Notes under the pieces: model-generated
Told to the model about the DNA's origin: nothing
Seen by the model: the letters and a program-made list of their open reading frames with translations, nothing else
The model's database searches: none
NCBI RefSeq assembly: GCF_039537875.1
Contig: NZ_BAABBI010000001.1
Coordinates: 1,748,470 to 1,812,469 of the forward strand
Direction: 5' to 3'
Length of the DNA: 64,000 nucleotides
Source of the DNA: Corallibacter vietnamensis
Lineage (GTDB): Bacteria; Bacteroidota; Bacteroidia; Flavobacteriales; Flavobacteriaceae
Part shown: positions 33,391 to 42,492 of the stretch, piece after piece
Layout of the letters: every line of letters begins with the position of its first letter
How positions within the stretch are numbered: position 1 is the stretch's first letter
Program-made: the position numbers and the translations under genes

Positions 33391-36171
33391 ATGCAAACAT
33401 ACAACGACTACCTTAAAGAAATTGAAGCTCGTAAACTTCAAGGATTACATCCAAAGCCTATTGATGGCGCAGAATTATTAAGCGAAATTATAACGCAAAT
33501 AAAAGATGAAAATAACGAGCATAGAAAAGATTCTTTAAACTTTTTTATATATAACGTTTTACCAGGTACTACAAGTGCTGCACGTGTCAAAGCAGACTTT
33601 TTAAAAGAAATTATTTTAGGAGAAACTAAAGTAGAAGAAATTACTTCAGAATTTGCTTTCGAGCAATTATCTCACATGAAAGGTGGACCTTCTGTAGAAG
33701 TACTTTTAGATTTAGCTTTAGGTGAAGATAAAGCAATTGCTGAAGCTGCAGCTAAAGTATTAAAAACACAAGTATTTTTATACGAAGCAGATACCGAACG
33801 TTTAGAACAAGCAATGAAAGCTGGTAACGCGATTGCAAAAGAGATAATCGAGAGTTATGCGCAAGCAGAATTTTTTATAAAACTTCCAGAAGTTCAAGAA
33901 GAAATTCAAGTAGTAACTTATGTTGCTGGTGTAGGTGATATTTCAACAGATTTATTATCACCAGGTGCAGATGCGCACTCAAGATCAGATCGTGAGTTAC
34001 ATGGTCAATCTATTTTTGAGCATAACAAAGATATGCAACAAGAAGTGTTAGCTTTAAAAGAGCAACATCCAGATAAGCGTATTATGCTTATTGCAGAAAA
34101 AGGAACAATGGGTGTAGGTTCATCTCGTATGTCTGGTGTAAATAACGTGGCATTATGGACAGGAATTCCATCGTCACCTTATGTACCATTTATCAATATT
34201 GCACCTGTAATCGCAGGAACAAATGGTATTGCACCAATCTTCTTAACTACAGTTGGTGTAACTGGAGGAATTGGAATTGACCTTAAAAATTGGGTAAAAC
34301 AAAAAGACGAAAACGGTAACACAGTTGTAGATGCCGATGGCGAACCTATTTTAAAAGAGGTATATTCTGTAAAAACAGGTACGGTTTTAACAATTAATAC
34401 AAAAGAGAAAAAATTATATAACGGAGACCAAGAGCTTAAAGATATTTCTACAGCATTAACACCACAAAAAATGGAGTTTATCAAAGCTGGTGGATCTTAC
34501 GCTGTGGTTTTTGGTAAAAAATTACAAACCTTTGCTTGTAAAGCTTTAGGTATCGAAATTCCTCAAGTGTACGCAGCATCTAAAGAAATTACTGTAGAAA
34601 ACCAAGGATTAACAGCAGTAGAAAAAATCTTTAATAAAAACGCTGTTGGTACGACACCAGGAAAAACATTACACGCTGGATCTAACGTTCGTGTAGAAGT
34701 AAACATTGTAGGTTCTCAAGATACTACAGGTTTAATGACGTCTCAAGAATTAGAAATGATGGCAGCAACGGTAATTTCACCAATTGTAGATGCTGGTTAC
34801 CAATCTGGTTGTCATACAGCTTCAGTTTGGGATGATAAATCAAAAGCTAACATTCCGCGTTTAATGAAATTTATGAACGATTTCGGTTTGATTACTGGTC
34901 GTGATCCTAAAGGTCATTATCACGCAATGACAGACGTAATTCATAAAGTATTAAACGATATTACCGTAGACGATTGGGATATCATTATTGGTGGAGATTC
35001 GCATACGCGTATGTCTAAAGGTGTTGCTTTTGGTGCCGATTCAGGTACGGTAGCATTAGCTTTAGCAACTGGTGAAGCAACAATGCCAATTCCAGAGTCT
35101 GTAAAAGTAACGTTTAAAGGTAACATGAGAAGCTTCATGGATTTCCGTGATGTGGTACATGCAACGCAACAACAAATGTTAAAGCAATTTGATGGCGAAA
35201 ACGTATTCCAAGGTCGTGTTATCGAAGTACACATTGGTACATTAACATCAGATCAAGCCTTTACATTTACAGATTGGACTGCAGAGATGAAAGCGAAAGC
35301 GTCTATCTGTATTTCTGAAGAAGAAACGTTAATCGAGTCTTTAGAAATTGCTAGAGATCGTATCCAAATCATGATTAAAAAGGGTATGGATAACGAAAAG
35401 CAAATGTTACAAGGTTTAGTAGATAAAGCAAACAACAGAATAGAAGAGCTTAAATCTGGTTCTAAGCCAGCATTAAAGCCAGATGCAGATGCTAAATATT
35501 ATGCAGAAGTGGTTATCGATTTAGATGAAATCGCAGAACCAATGATCGCAGATCCAGATGTAAACAACGAAGATCCTTCAAGACGTTATACACACGATAC
35601 TATTCGTCCATTATCATACTATGGCGGAACTAAAAAAGTAGATTTAGGTTTCGTTGGATCTTGTATGGTACATAAAGGAGATATGAAAATTTTAGCACAA
35701 ATGCTAAAAAACATCGAAGCTCAACACGGTAAAGTAGAATTTAAAGCGCCATTAGTTGTAGCGCCACCAACATACAATATTGTTGATGAATTAAAAGCTG
35801 AAGGTGATTGGGAAGTATTACAAAAATACTCAGGATTCGAGTTTAACGACGACGCACCAAAAGCAGCTGCACGTACTAAATACGAAAACATGTTGTATTT
35901 AGAGCGTCCTGGTTGTAACCTTTGTATGGGTAATCAAGAAAAAGCTGAACCTGGAGATACAGTAATGGCTACATCTACACGTTTATTCCAAGGTCGTGTT
36001 GTAAAAGATGCCGATGGTAAAAAAGGAGAATCATTATTATCATCAACACCAGTTGTAGTATTATCAACTATTCTTGGTCGTACACCAACTATGGAAGAAT
36101 ACGAAGCTGCAGTAGATGGTATCGTATTAACCAAGTTTAAGCCATCTCAAAAACAATTAGTAATGGCATAA
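33391..36171 (+). CDS. acnB: Aconitase B (bifunctional aconitate hydratase 2 / 2-methylisocitrate dehydratase)
   Basis: 4Fe-4S enzyme of the TCA cycle that isomerises citrate and isocitrate, and can also act in the methylcitrate cycle. The N-terminal HEAT-like domain (about 1-160), unique to AcnB, is followed by the swivel domain and then the three catalytic domains. Iron-sulphur ligands are in LGFVGSCMVHKGDMK and RPGCNLCMGNQEKA. At 926 residues it is slightly longer than E. coli AcnB (865). It has its own promoter and terminator. A second, unrelated aconitase follows. Confidence 0.94.
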   Translation: MQTYNDYLKEIEARKLQGLHPKPIDGAELLSEIITQIKDENNEHRKDSLNFFIYNVLPGTTSAARVKADFLKEIILGETKVEEITSEFAFEQLSHMKGGPSVEVLLDLALGEDKAIAEAAAKVLKTQVFLYEADTERLEQAMKAGNAIAKEIIESYAQAEFFIKLPEVQEEIQVVTYVAGVGDISTDLLSPGADAHSRSDRELHGQSIFEHNKDMQQEVLALKEQHPDKRIMLIAEKGTMGVGSSRMSGVNNVALWTGIPSSPYVPFINIAPVIAGTNGIAPIFLTTVGVTGGIGIDLKNWVKQKDENGNTVVDADGEPILKEVYSVKTGTVLTINTKEKKLYNGDQELKDISTALTPQKMEFIKAGGSYAVVFGKKLQTFACKALGIEIPQVYAASKEITVENQGLTAVEKIFNKNAVGTTPGKTLHAGSNVRVEVNIVGSQDTTGLMTSQELEMMAATVISPIVDAGYQSGCHTASVWDDKSKANIPRLMKFMNDFGLITGRDPKGHYHAMTDVIHKVLNDITVDDWDIIIGGDSHTRMSKGVAFGADSGTVALALATGEATMPIPESVKVTFKGNMRSFMDFRDVVHATQQQMLKQFDGENVFQGRVIEVHIGTLTSDQAFTFTDWTAEMKAKASICISEEETLIESLEIARDRIQIMIKKGMDNEKQMLQGLVDKANNRIEELKSGSKPALKPDADAKYYAEVVIDLDEIAEPMIADPDVNNEDPSRRYTHDTIRPLSYYGGTKKVDLGFVGSCMVHKGDMKILAQMLKNIEAQHGKVEFKAPLVVAPPTYNIVDELKAEGDWEVLQKYSGFEFNDDAPKAAARTKYENMLYLERPGCNLCMGNQEKAEPGDTVMATSTRLFQGRVVKDADGKKGESLLSSTPVVVLSTILGRTPTMEEYEAAVDGIVLTKFKPSQKQLVMA

Positions 36172-36192
36172 AAGTCTTAATAATTTATAATG

Positions 36193-36224
36193 AAAAGCCC
36201 GAATTTTTTAATTCGGGCTTTTTT
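36193..36224 (+). terminator. Terminator after acnB
   Basis: AAGCCCGAATT pairs with AATTCGGGCTT around a short T-rich loop, followed by T6. Strong for this genome. Confidence 0.85.
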
Positions 36225-36365
36225 ATTAACCTTTTTTTATGATAGTATGAGTTATATTTTAGTAACTTATAACAAGTCTAAATTACAGTGATATCATAGT
36301 ATATACAGTACTTTATCGCTTTTTTTTAATAAATTTAATACATAAAAAAACAAAAAACTAATCAT

Positions 36366-38627
36366 ATGGCATTTGACATTGAAATGATAAAAAACGTTTA
36401 CTCTAAAATGGCAGAACGTGTTGATAAAGCGCGAAAGGTTGTAGGTAAACCATTAACACTTTCAGAAAAGATTTTATACGCACATCTTTGGGATGGTAAT
36501 CCGGAAAAAGCTTTTGTTAGAGGCAAGGATTATGTAGATTTTGCACCAGATAGAATAGCGTGTCAGGATGCAACAGCACAAATGGCTTTGTTGCAGTTTA
36601 TGCAAGCAGGTAAAGCAAAAGTAGCAGTGCCAACAACGGTGCATTGTGACCATTTAATTCAAGCAAAGCAAGGTGCTGCACCTGATTTAAAAAGAGCAAA
36701 TGAAACAAGTAATGAAGTATTTGATTTCTTGGCTTCAGTATCTAATAAATATGGTATTGGCTTTTGGAAACCAGGAGCAGGAATTATTCATCAAGTGGTG
36801 TTAGAAAATTATGCGTTTCCAGGAGGTATGATGATTGGTACCGATTCTCATACAGTTAATGCTGGTGGTTTAGGAATGGTTGCTATTGGAGTAGGAGGTG
36901 CTGATGCTGTAGATGTTATGGCAGGTATGCCTTGGGAGTTGAAATTTCCAAAACTCATAGGTGTTAAGTTAACAGGAAGCTTAAACGGTTGGACTTCTGC
37001 TAAAGACGTTATTCTAAAAGTAGCTGGTATTCTCACGGTAAAAGGAGGAACAGGAGCTATTGTTGAATACTTTGGGCCGGGAGCAAAAAACTTATCGTGT
37101 ACAGGAAAAGGAACTATCTGTAATATGGGAGCCGAAATAGGAGCAACAACATCAACATTTGGATATGATGATTCAATGGAGCGTTATTTACGAGCAACAG
37201 ATAGAAGTGATATTGCAGATGCAGCTAATGAAATTCGTGAGTACTTAACTGGAGATAATGAAGTTTATTCTAATCCTGAATCATATTTTGATCAAGTTAT
37301 TGAAATAGATTTAGATACATTAAGACCACATTTAAATGGACCTTTCACACCAGATTTAGCAACACCAGTTGGTGAATTAGGTAAGAAAGCAAAAGAAAAT
37401 GATTGGCCAATAAAAGTTGATTGGGGATTAATAGGATCTTGTACCAATTCTTCTTATGAAGATTTAACGCGTGCAGCATCTATAGCAAAACAGGCGGTAG
37501 ATAAAAAAATTAAATCAAGAGCTGATTTTGGTATTAATCCAGGATCAGAGCAAATTCGTTATACAGCAGAACGTGACGGTATTTTAAAGATTTTTGAAGA
37601 TCTTGATGCAACTATATTTACAAATGCTTGTGGACCATGTATAGGACAATGGGATAGAAGTGATTTAAAAGGAGAAGAAAAAAACACCATTGTACATTCA
37701 TTTAATAGAAACTTCTCAAAAAGAGCAGATGGAAACCCTAATACGCATGCCTTTGTTGGTTCTCCAGAAATGGTTGCTGCAATTGCAATTTCTGGACGTT
37801 TAGATTTTGACCCAATGCATGACACATTAATTAATGAAGATGGAGAAGAAGTAAAACTAGATGAGCCACAAGGAATAGAGTTACCACCACAAGGTTTTGA
37901 GGTGGAAGATGCTGGTTATGTTGAGCCATTAGAAGATGGTAGTGGTGTTACAGTTACAGTAAATCCTAAATCAGAACGCTTACAATTACTAACACCTTTT
38001 GAACCAATTGGTGATGAAATAAAAGGCGCGAAGCTGTTGATAAAAGCTTTTGGAAAATGTACTACAGATCATATTAGTATGGCAGGACCATGGTTACGTT
38101 TTAGAGGGCATTTAGATAACATTTCTAATAACTGTTTGATAGGTGCTGTAAATGCCTTTGGTAAGAAAACAAATTTTGTCAAGAATCAGTTATCTGGTGA
38201 ATATGAAGGTGTTCCTGATACGGCAAGAGCTTACAAAGCAGCAGGTGTAAAATCTGTAGTTGTAGGTGATCATAATTATGGCGAAGGGTCATCAAGAGAG
38301 CATGCAGCTATGGAGCCTAGACATTTAGGTGTTGCCGCTGTAATTGTTAAATCATTTGCTCGTATTCATGAAACAAATCTTAAAAAACAAGGATTATTAG
38401 GTCTAACTTTTGTCAATGAAAATGATTACGATCTAATTCAAGAAGACGATACATTCAACTTTTTAGACCTTAATGAATTTGCACCAGATAAACCTCTAAC
38501 AATAGAGCTGGTTCATGCAGATGGTAGTAAAGATGAAATAAAAGTTAATCATACTTATAATGATGCTCAAATAGCATGGTACAAAGCAGGTTCGGCACTA
38601 AATTTAATTGCTGCTGAAAATGCTTAA
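36366..38627 (+). CDS. Aconitate hydratase, mitochondrial-type (AcnA-like)
   Basis: A 753-residue aconitase of the mitochondrial class, a different clade from AcnB. Motifs: TDSHTVNAGGLGMVAIGVGG, LIGSCTNSSYEDLTRA (first cluster Cys), NACGPCIGQWDRSD (the other two Cys) and the swivel-domain GDHNYGEGSSREHAA. It catalyses the same TCA-cycle step as AcnB, and isozyme division under iron or oxidative stress is known from E. coli. It is separated from acnB by a terminator and a 194-nt spacer, so the two are probably regulated separately. Confidence 0.93.
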   Translation: MAFDIEMIKNVYSKMAERVDKARKVVGKPLTLSEKILYAHLWDGNPEKAFVRGKDYVDFAPDRIACQDATAQMALLQFMQAGKAKVAVPTTVHCDHLIQAKQGAAPDLKRANETSNEVFDFLASVSNKYGIGFWKPGAGIIHQVVLENYAFPGGMMIGTDSHTVNAGGLGMVAIGVGGADAVDVMAGMPWELKFPKLIGVKLTGSLNGWTSAKDVILKVAGILTVKGGTGAIVEYFGPGAKNLSCTGKGTICNMGAEIGATTSTFGYDDSMERYLRATDRSDIADAANEIREYLTGDNEVYSNPESYFDQVIEIDLDTLRPHLNGPFTPDLATPVGELGKKAKENDWPIKVDWGLIGSCTNSSYEDLTRAASIAKQAVDKKIKSRADFGINPGSEQIRYTAERDGILKIFEDLDATIFTNACGPCIGQWDRSDLKGEEKNTIVHSFNRNFSKRADGNPNTHAFVGSPEMVAAIAISGRLDFDPMHDTLINEDGEEVKLDEPQGIELPPQGFEVEDAGYVEPLEDGSGVTVTVNPKSERLQLLTPFEPIGDEIKGAKLLIKAFGKCTTDHISMAGPWLRFRGHLDNISNNCLIGAVNAFGKKTNFVKNQLSGEYEGVPDTARAYKAAGVKSVVVGDHNYGEGSSREHAAMEPRHLGVAAVIVKSFARIHETNLKKQGLLGLTFVNENDYDLIQEDDTFNFLDLNEFAPDKPLTIELVHADGSKDEIKVNHTYNDAQIAWYKAGSALNLIAAENA

Positions 38628-38655
38628 TATCTTAATATATAAGAGGATAATAATG

Positions 38656-38684
38656 AAAAAGCCCTTAGATTAAGGGCTTTTTTT
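38656..38684 (+). terminator. Terminator after the second aconitase gene
   Basis: AAGCCCTTA pairs with TAAGGGCTT around GAT, followed by a T-run. It lies 28 nt after the stop. Confidence 0.85.
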
Positions 38685-38751
38685 ATTGCATAAATTGTAA
38701 GGCGTTTTTCTATTTAGCGACAGTTTATATAGCTAACAAAAACTCTTAAAA

Positions 38752-39432
38752 ATGAAATCTCTTTGGTTTTTTGAAGATGTAAATCTTTTTACAGTCTTAT
38801 GCCCTCACAAATTTAAAACCTACAAAAAACAACACACTTTTGATGCTTATAAAAAGAAAGATTACATTTATTTTGAAGAAGACTCTGCAAATAAAGTATA
38901 TCTCATAGAAAAAGGAAAGGTTAAAATTGGTTACTATAATGATGATGGTACAGAGGTAACTAAAGCAATTTTAACAAAAGGTGAGCTCTTTGGAGAAAAA
39001 GCCATTCTAGGCGTAGAAAAGCGAGACGAATTTGCTCAATCACTGGATAATAATACATCAATATGTCCTATAGGTGTAAATACCATGCACGAATTAATGA
39101 GAGATAATCAAACATTTAGTTTTAAAATATACAAGTTTATAGGCTTTAAGTTTAAAAAGTTAGAAAGGCGATTACAATTACTACTTTTTAAAGACTCAAA
39201 AACGAGACTTTTAGAGTTTTTAAATGAATTATGTACAGAGTATGGTTATAATTGTGAAGAAACAGGAAATCAAATTATAAAACATCCATATACTCAAAAG
39301 GATATTGCTTCTTTAATAGGAACATCTAGACCAACACTAAATATTTTAATGAACGAATTAAAAGATGCTCATATTATTGATTTCAACAGGAAAGAAATCA
39401 GAATTTTAAAAAAAATGCGTAATGTTAGTTAG
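38752..39432 (+). CDS. Crp/Fnr family transcriptional regulator (first of two)
   Basis: A 226-residue regulator with a cyclic-nucleotide-type sensor domain (about 30-130; KDYIYFEEDSANKVYLIEKGKVKIGYY) and a C-terminal winged helix (about 155-222; YTQKDIASLIGTSRPTLNILMNELKDA). The Fnr-type N-terminal cysteine cluster is not present, so an iron-sulphur oxygen sensor is unlikely. A perfect palindrome GTTAG-N4-CTAAC overlaps its stop codon, and the 9-mer TAGCTAACA also occurs 14 nt before its ATG, suggesting that it controls itself and the next gene. The effector is unknown. Confidence 0.88.
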   Translation: MKSLWFFEDVNLFTVLCPHKFKTYKKQHTFDAYKKKDYIYFEEDSANKVYLIEKGKVKIGYYNDDGTEVTKAILTKGELFGEKAILGVEKRDEFAQSLDNNTSICPIGVNTMHELMRDNQTFSFKIYKFIGFKFKKLERRLQLLLFKDSKTRLLEFLNELCTEYGYNCEETGNQIIKHPYTQKDIASLIGTSRPTLNILMNELKDAHIIDFNRKEIRILKKMRNVS

Positions 39433-39437
39433 CTAAC
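39424..39437 (+). promoter_or_regulatory. Crp/Fnr-type operator upstream of a lipoprotein gene
   Basis: GTTAG-TTAG-CTAAC, extendable to 8-bp arms (39421-39440). The centre (39430.5) is 36.5 nt upstream of the last base of the -7 box at 39460-39467, which puts it near -41.5. It also spans the stop codon of the regulator gene. Regulator identity is inferred from adjacency and geometry. Confidence 0.55.
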
Positions 39438-39459
39438 ATTTTTAGTTGTTGCTTTAAAA

Positions 39460-39467
39460 TACTTTTG
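39460..39467 (+). promoter_or_regulatory. -7 box for the two-repeat lipoprotein
   Basis: TACTTTTG matches TAnnTTTG. No TTG at the -33 position, as expected for an activator-dependent promoter. Confidence 0.5.
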
Positions 39468-39493
39468 ATAAAGAACTTTAAAAAATAAAAGCA

Positions 39494-40372
39494 ATGATTA
39501 AAAAAATGATTTTTTCAGTTGTAGCGCTATCAACCTTAATAACATCTTGTAGTAGCGACGACGATACTTTAGTTTTATTACCAGGAGCACAAACATCAGA
39601 TTTAACTTTAAACTTAAACGGACTAGAAACTTTAGGTGACGATTTTGTTTATGAGGGCTGGATAATTGTAGATGGAGAACCTGTATCAACAGGTACATTT
39701 TCAAGTGTAACTTTTCCACAAACGTTTTCAGTAAACACCGCGCAATTAAATGCAGCTACAACTTTTGTGTTGTCCATAGAGCCAGCAATAGATTTAGATC
39801 CAGCACCAGCAGATACAAAAATTTTAGTTGGTGATTTTTCAGGAGATACTGCAAATGTTAATTCTGGTATTGTAGGAGATTTTTCTAGCGCAGCAGGAGC
39901 TTTCTTTTTAAGAACTCCAACAGATGAAACAGGTACAAATAATGGTAACGATCAGTATGGTGTCTGGTTTGGAACACCAGGAATGCCTCCAGTTTCTAAT
40001 TTTAATTTGCCAGAGCTTCCAGATGGTTGGGCTTATGAAGGTTGGGTTGTTGGCGATTCAGGGCCATTAACAACAGGACGATTTAACGTATTTAATATGG
40101 CAGATGATAGTGCGCCATTTAGTGAAACATTACAAGCTGGACCTCCAATACCAGGAGAAGATTTCTTTATAAATGCACCAATGGGAGAGACGTTTCCTTT
40201 AGATATAAGAAACAGAACGGTGGTTATTTCAGTAGAACCAGTTCCTGATAATTCTCCAGCACCATTTTCTATAAAACCATTATTAGGAACAGCAGGAATG
40301 GAAACAGCACCATCAACACATAATTTTATGCAAAATTTAAATTCACTTCCAACAGGAATGGTGACTAGATAA
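39494..40372 (+). CDS. Lipoprotein with two RskA-C-like repeats, function unknown
   Basis: A 292-residue lipoprotein (lipobox LITSC, Cys19, followed by an acidic stretch). The mature protein has two similar beta-rich units, about 43-120 and about 170-280. Each begins with a YEGW-x-V-x(2-3)-G-x(3)-TG-x-F pattern and later has an S-x-EP-x(6-9)-P motif followed by a Lys and Gly-rich end. This resembles the C-terminal anti-sigma-factor K (RskA) domain without its membrane segment. A Crp/Fnr-type operator and promoter lie immediately upstream. I cannot assign a function. Confidence 0.6.
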   Translation: MIKKMIFSVVALSTLITSCSSDDDTLVLLPGAQTSDLTLNLNGLETLGDDFVYEGWIIVDGEPVSTGTFSSVTFPQTFSVNTAQLNAATTFVLSIEPAIDLDPAPADTKILVGDFSGDTANVNSGIVGDFSSAAGAFFLRTPTDETGTNNGNDQYGVWFGTPGMPPVSNFNLPELPDGWAYEGWVVGDSGPLTTGRFNVFNMADDSAPFSETLQAGPPIPGEDFFINAPMGETFPLDIRNRTVVISVEPVPDNSPAPFSIKPLLGTAGMETAPSTHNFMQNLNSLPTGMVTR

Positions 40373-40395
40373 AAGTAAATTTTTGTTAGTTTTAG

Positions 40396-40428
40396 AGCAT
40401 GATCACCTTACTGGTGGTTGTGCTTTAA
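40396..40428 (+). terminator. Possible terminator with G-U pairs after the lipoprotein gene
   Basis: AGCATGATCACC can pair with GGTGGTTGTGCT, including three G-U pairs, around a 5-nt loop. The T-rich tail is interrupted by A. Confidence 0.45.
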
Positions 40429-40439
40429 TATTTTAAAAA

Positions 40440-40994
40440 ATGAAATTAAAAACAAGTAATATTATATTAATAATTGTTATTCTATTATTAATAGTTCCTC
40501 AAACGCGAAAGCCCATTCAAGTTTTTTTAAACAAAGGATTAGCAATGATTAGTCCATCTGTAACTGAAGTTTCTGAAAGAGCTTCTGTAAATAATTATGA
40601 CTGGGAGTTGCTGGATGCCACGGGAGCAATATATAATTTTAATGATGCTAAAAACAAAGTGGTTGTTGTAAACTTTTGGGCTACTTGGTGTCCGCCATGT
40701 ATTGCTGAAATGCCAAGTCTAGATGCGTTATATGAAGATTATAAAGATGAAGTAGTGTTTTTGTTTGTTTCTAATGAGTCAGTAGATACTACAACAAAAT
40801 TTTTAAGAAAGCATCAATATCAGATTCCAACATTTCAACCAAAAACTACCATTCCTAGTGTGTTTCAAGTGAGTTCTATACCCAGAACATTTTTAATAGA
40901 CAAAAAAGGAATGGTAGTGGTTGATAAGACTGGTGCCGCAAATTGGAATAGTAAAGCAATTACATCAACAATAGATAAATTACTTTTAGATTAA
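40440..40994 (+). CDS. TlpA-like periplasmic thioredoxin
   Basis: A 184-residue membrane-anchored thioredoxin. It has an N-terminal hydrophobic anchor (about 8-22), then the fold with NFWATWCPPCIAEMPSLDALY (WCPPC active site, near residue 78) and SSIPRTFLIDKKGMVVVDKTG (cis-Pro loop). Proteins of this class reduce disulphides in the periplasm, for example during cytochrome c maturation. The particular partner is unknown. It converges with the sulphur-module genes, 22 nt from the end of the fusion gene. Confidence 0.85.
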   Translation: MKLKTSNIILIIVILLLIVPQTRKPIQVFLNKGLAMISPSVTEVSERASVNNYDWELLDATGAIYNFNDAKNKVVVVNFWATWCPPCIAEMPSLDALYEDYKDEVVFLFVSNESVDTTTKFLRKHQYQIPTFQPKTTIPSVFQVSSIPRTFLIDKKGMVVVDKTGAANWNSKAITSTIDKLLLD

Positions 40995-41016
40995 TTTATA
41001 GACAACTAGGCTTATT

Positions 41017-42426
41017 TTATTTTAAAGTAGAAGGACAAACTTCATCAGTAACCGGGATTCCAACTTTTTTTATAGCACCAAATCCTCCAGCTACATCTAT
41101 TAAATTATGGATACCACGACTTTTTAAAATTGAAGCAGCAATAACGCTTCTATATCCGCCAGCGCAGTGCACATAAAAAGTATCATTTTTAGGGAATTCG
41201 GCTAAATGATCGTTTAAAAAATCTAAAGGCGTTAAATGTGCATCTTTAATGTGAGAAGAAAGGTATTCACCTTGTTTTCTTACATCAAAAACAGGAATAT
41301 CATTATTAAGAGCTTCTTTAAATGTTTCTGCAGAAATAGATTCGATTGTATCAATATCTTTTCCTGCTTTTTCCCAAGCATCAAAACTGCCGTTTAGATA
41401 ACCTAAAGTGTTGTCAAAACCAACGCGAGATAACCTTGTAACGGTTTCTTCTTCACGACCTTCTGGTGTAACTAATAAAATAGGTTGCTGAACATCGGCT
41501 ATTAAAGCACCAACCCAAGGAGCAAACCCACCATCTATACCAATAAAAATAGATCTAGGAATATGTCCTTTTACAAAATCTTTTTGATGTCTAACATCAA
41601 GTACAATGGCTCCAGAATCATTTGCTATAGCTTCAAACTCATCAGGGCTTAAAGCTCTAGTACCGCGCTCTAAAACATCATCTATGTCATCGTAACCTTC
41701 TTTGTTCATTTTTACATTAAGCGGGAAATATTGAGGCGGTGGCAGTAAACCGTCAGTGACTTCCTGAATGAATTCATCTTTTGTCATGTTCTCTCTAAGG
41801 GCGTAATTGGTCTTTTTTTGTTCTCCAATTGAGCCAACGGTTTCTTTGCTTAAATTTTTACCACAAGCAGAGCCAGCACCGTGAGCTGGATACACAATCA
41901 CATCATCAGCTAGTGTCATTACTTTATTTCTTAAGCTTTCATAAAGTGTGCCTGCTAATTCTTCTTGTGTCATGTCAGCGGCTTTTTGAGCTAAATCTGG
42001 ACGTCCTACATCACCTAAAAATAGCGTATCTCCACTGAAAAGCGCATAGTCTTTACCATTTTCATCAATAAGTAAATAGCAGGTACTTTCCATAGTATGG
42101 CCAGGTGTATGAATGGCTTTTATGGTTATGTTGCCTAATTTAAATTCTTGTCCATCGTTTGCTATAATTGCATCAAAAGCGGGGTTTGCCATGGGGCCGT
42201 AAACAATAGGAGCTCCGGTTTTTTTAGAAAGTGTTACGTGTCCGCTAACAAAATCAGCGTGAAAATGCGTTTCAAAAATATAGGTGATTTTTGCGTTAGC
42301 TTTTTCAGCTTTTTTAATGTAAGGTTCTACTTCTCTTAATGGATCAATAATAGCAACTTCTCCATTACTTTCAATATAATAAGCGCCTTGAGCTAAACAA
42401 CCTGTGTATATTTGTTCAATTTTCAT
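41017..42426 (-). CDS. MBL-fold persulfide dioxygenase fused to two rhodanese domains
   Basis: A 469-residue cytoplasmic enzyme. The MBL domain (about 1-240) belongs to the ETHE1/persulfide dioxygenase type, with iron-site motif ETHFHADFVSGH and HTPGHTMESTCY plus the FSGDTLFLGDVGRPDL and VYPAHGAGSACG elements. Two rhodanese domains follow (about 255-345 and 360-460). The second has the active Cys421 in VHCAGGYRS. In the first the loop reads LVTPEGREEE, with no Cys. It probably oxidises glutathione persulfide to sulfite and transfers sulfane sulphur, feeding the TauE/SafE exporter encoded upstream. It has its own -7 box at 42467. Confidence 0.9.
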   Translation of the reverse strand: MKIEQIYTGCLAQGAYYIESNGEVAIIDPLREVEPYIKKAEKANAKITYIFETHFHADFVSGHVTLSKKTGAPIVYGPMANPAFDAIIANDGQEFKLGNITIKAIHTPGHTMESTCYLLIDENGKDYALFSGDTLFLGDVGRPDLAQKAADMTQEELAGTLYESLRNKVMTLADDVIVYPAHGAGSACGKNLSKETVGSIGEQKKTNYALRENMTKDEFIQEVTDGLLPPPQYFPLNVKMNKEGYDDIDDVLERGTRALSPDEFEAIANDSGAIVLDVRHQKDFVKGHIPRSIFIGIDGGFAPWVGALIADVQQPILLVTPEGREEETVTRLSRVGFDNTLGYLNGSFDAWEKAGKDIDTIESISAETFKEALNNDIPVFDVRKQGEYLSSHIKDAHLTPLDFLNDHLAEFPKNDTFYVHCAGGYRSVIAASILKSRGIHNLIDVAGGFGAIKKVGIPVTDEVCPSTLK

Positions 42427-42466
42427 AATCTTACTTTTTTTAACTTCAACATCAATCTTAACAATA

Positions 42467-42474
42467 CAAAAATA
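42467..42474 (-). promoter_or_regulatory. -7 box for the MBL-rhodanese gene
   Basis: On the minus strand this reads TATTTTTG, matching TAnnTTTG, about 40 nt before the start codon. It overlaps a 7-bp inverted repeat with ends ACAATAC (42461) and GTATTGT (42481). Confidence 0.45.
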
Positions 42475-42492
42475 CTATATGTATTGTGATTT

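Noticed and set aside
36261..36275. AGTAACTTAT shared between the acnA spacer and the sulfite exporter operator
   Set aside because: Only one half-site matches and the other arm (AACAA) is not a GTTAC. I would not call it an operator without binding data.
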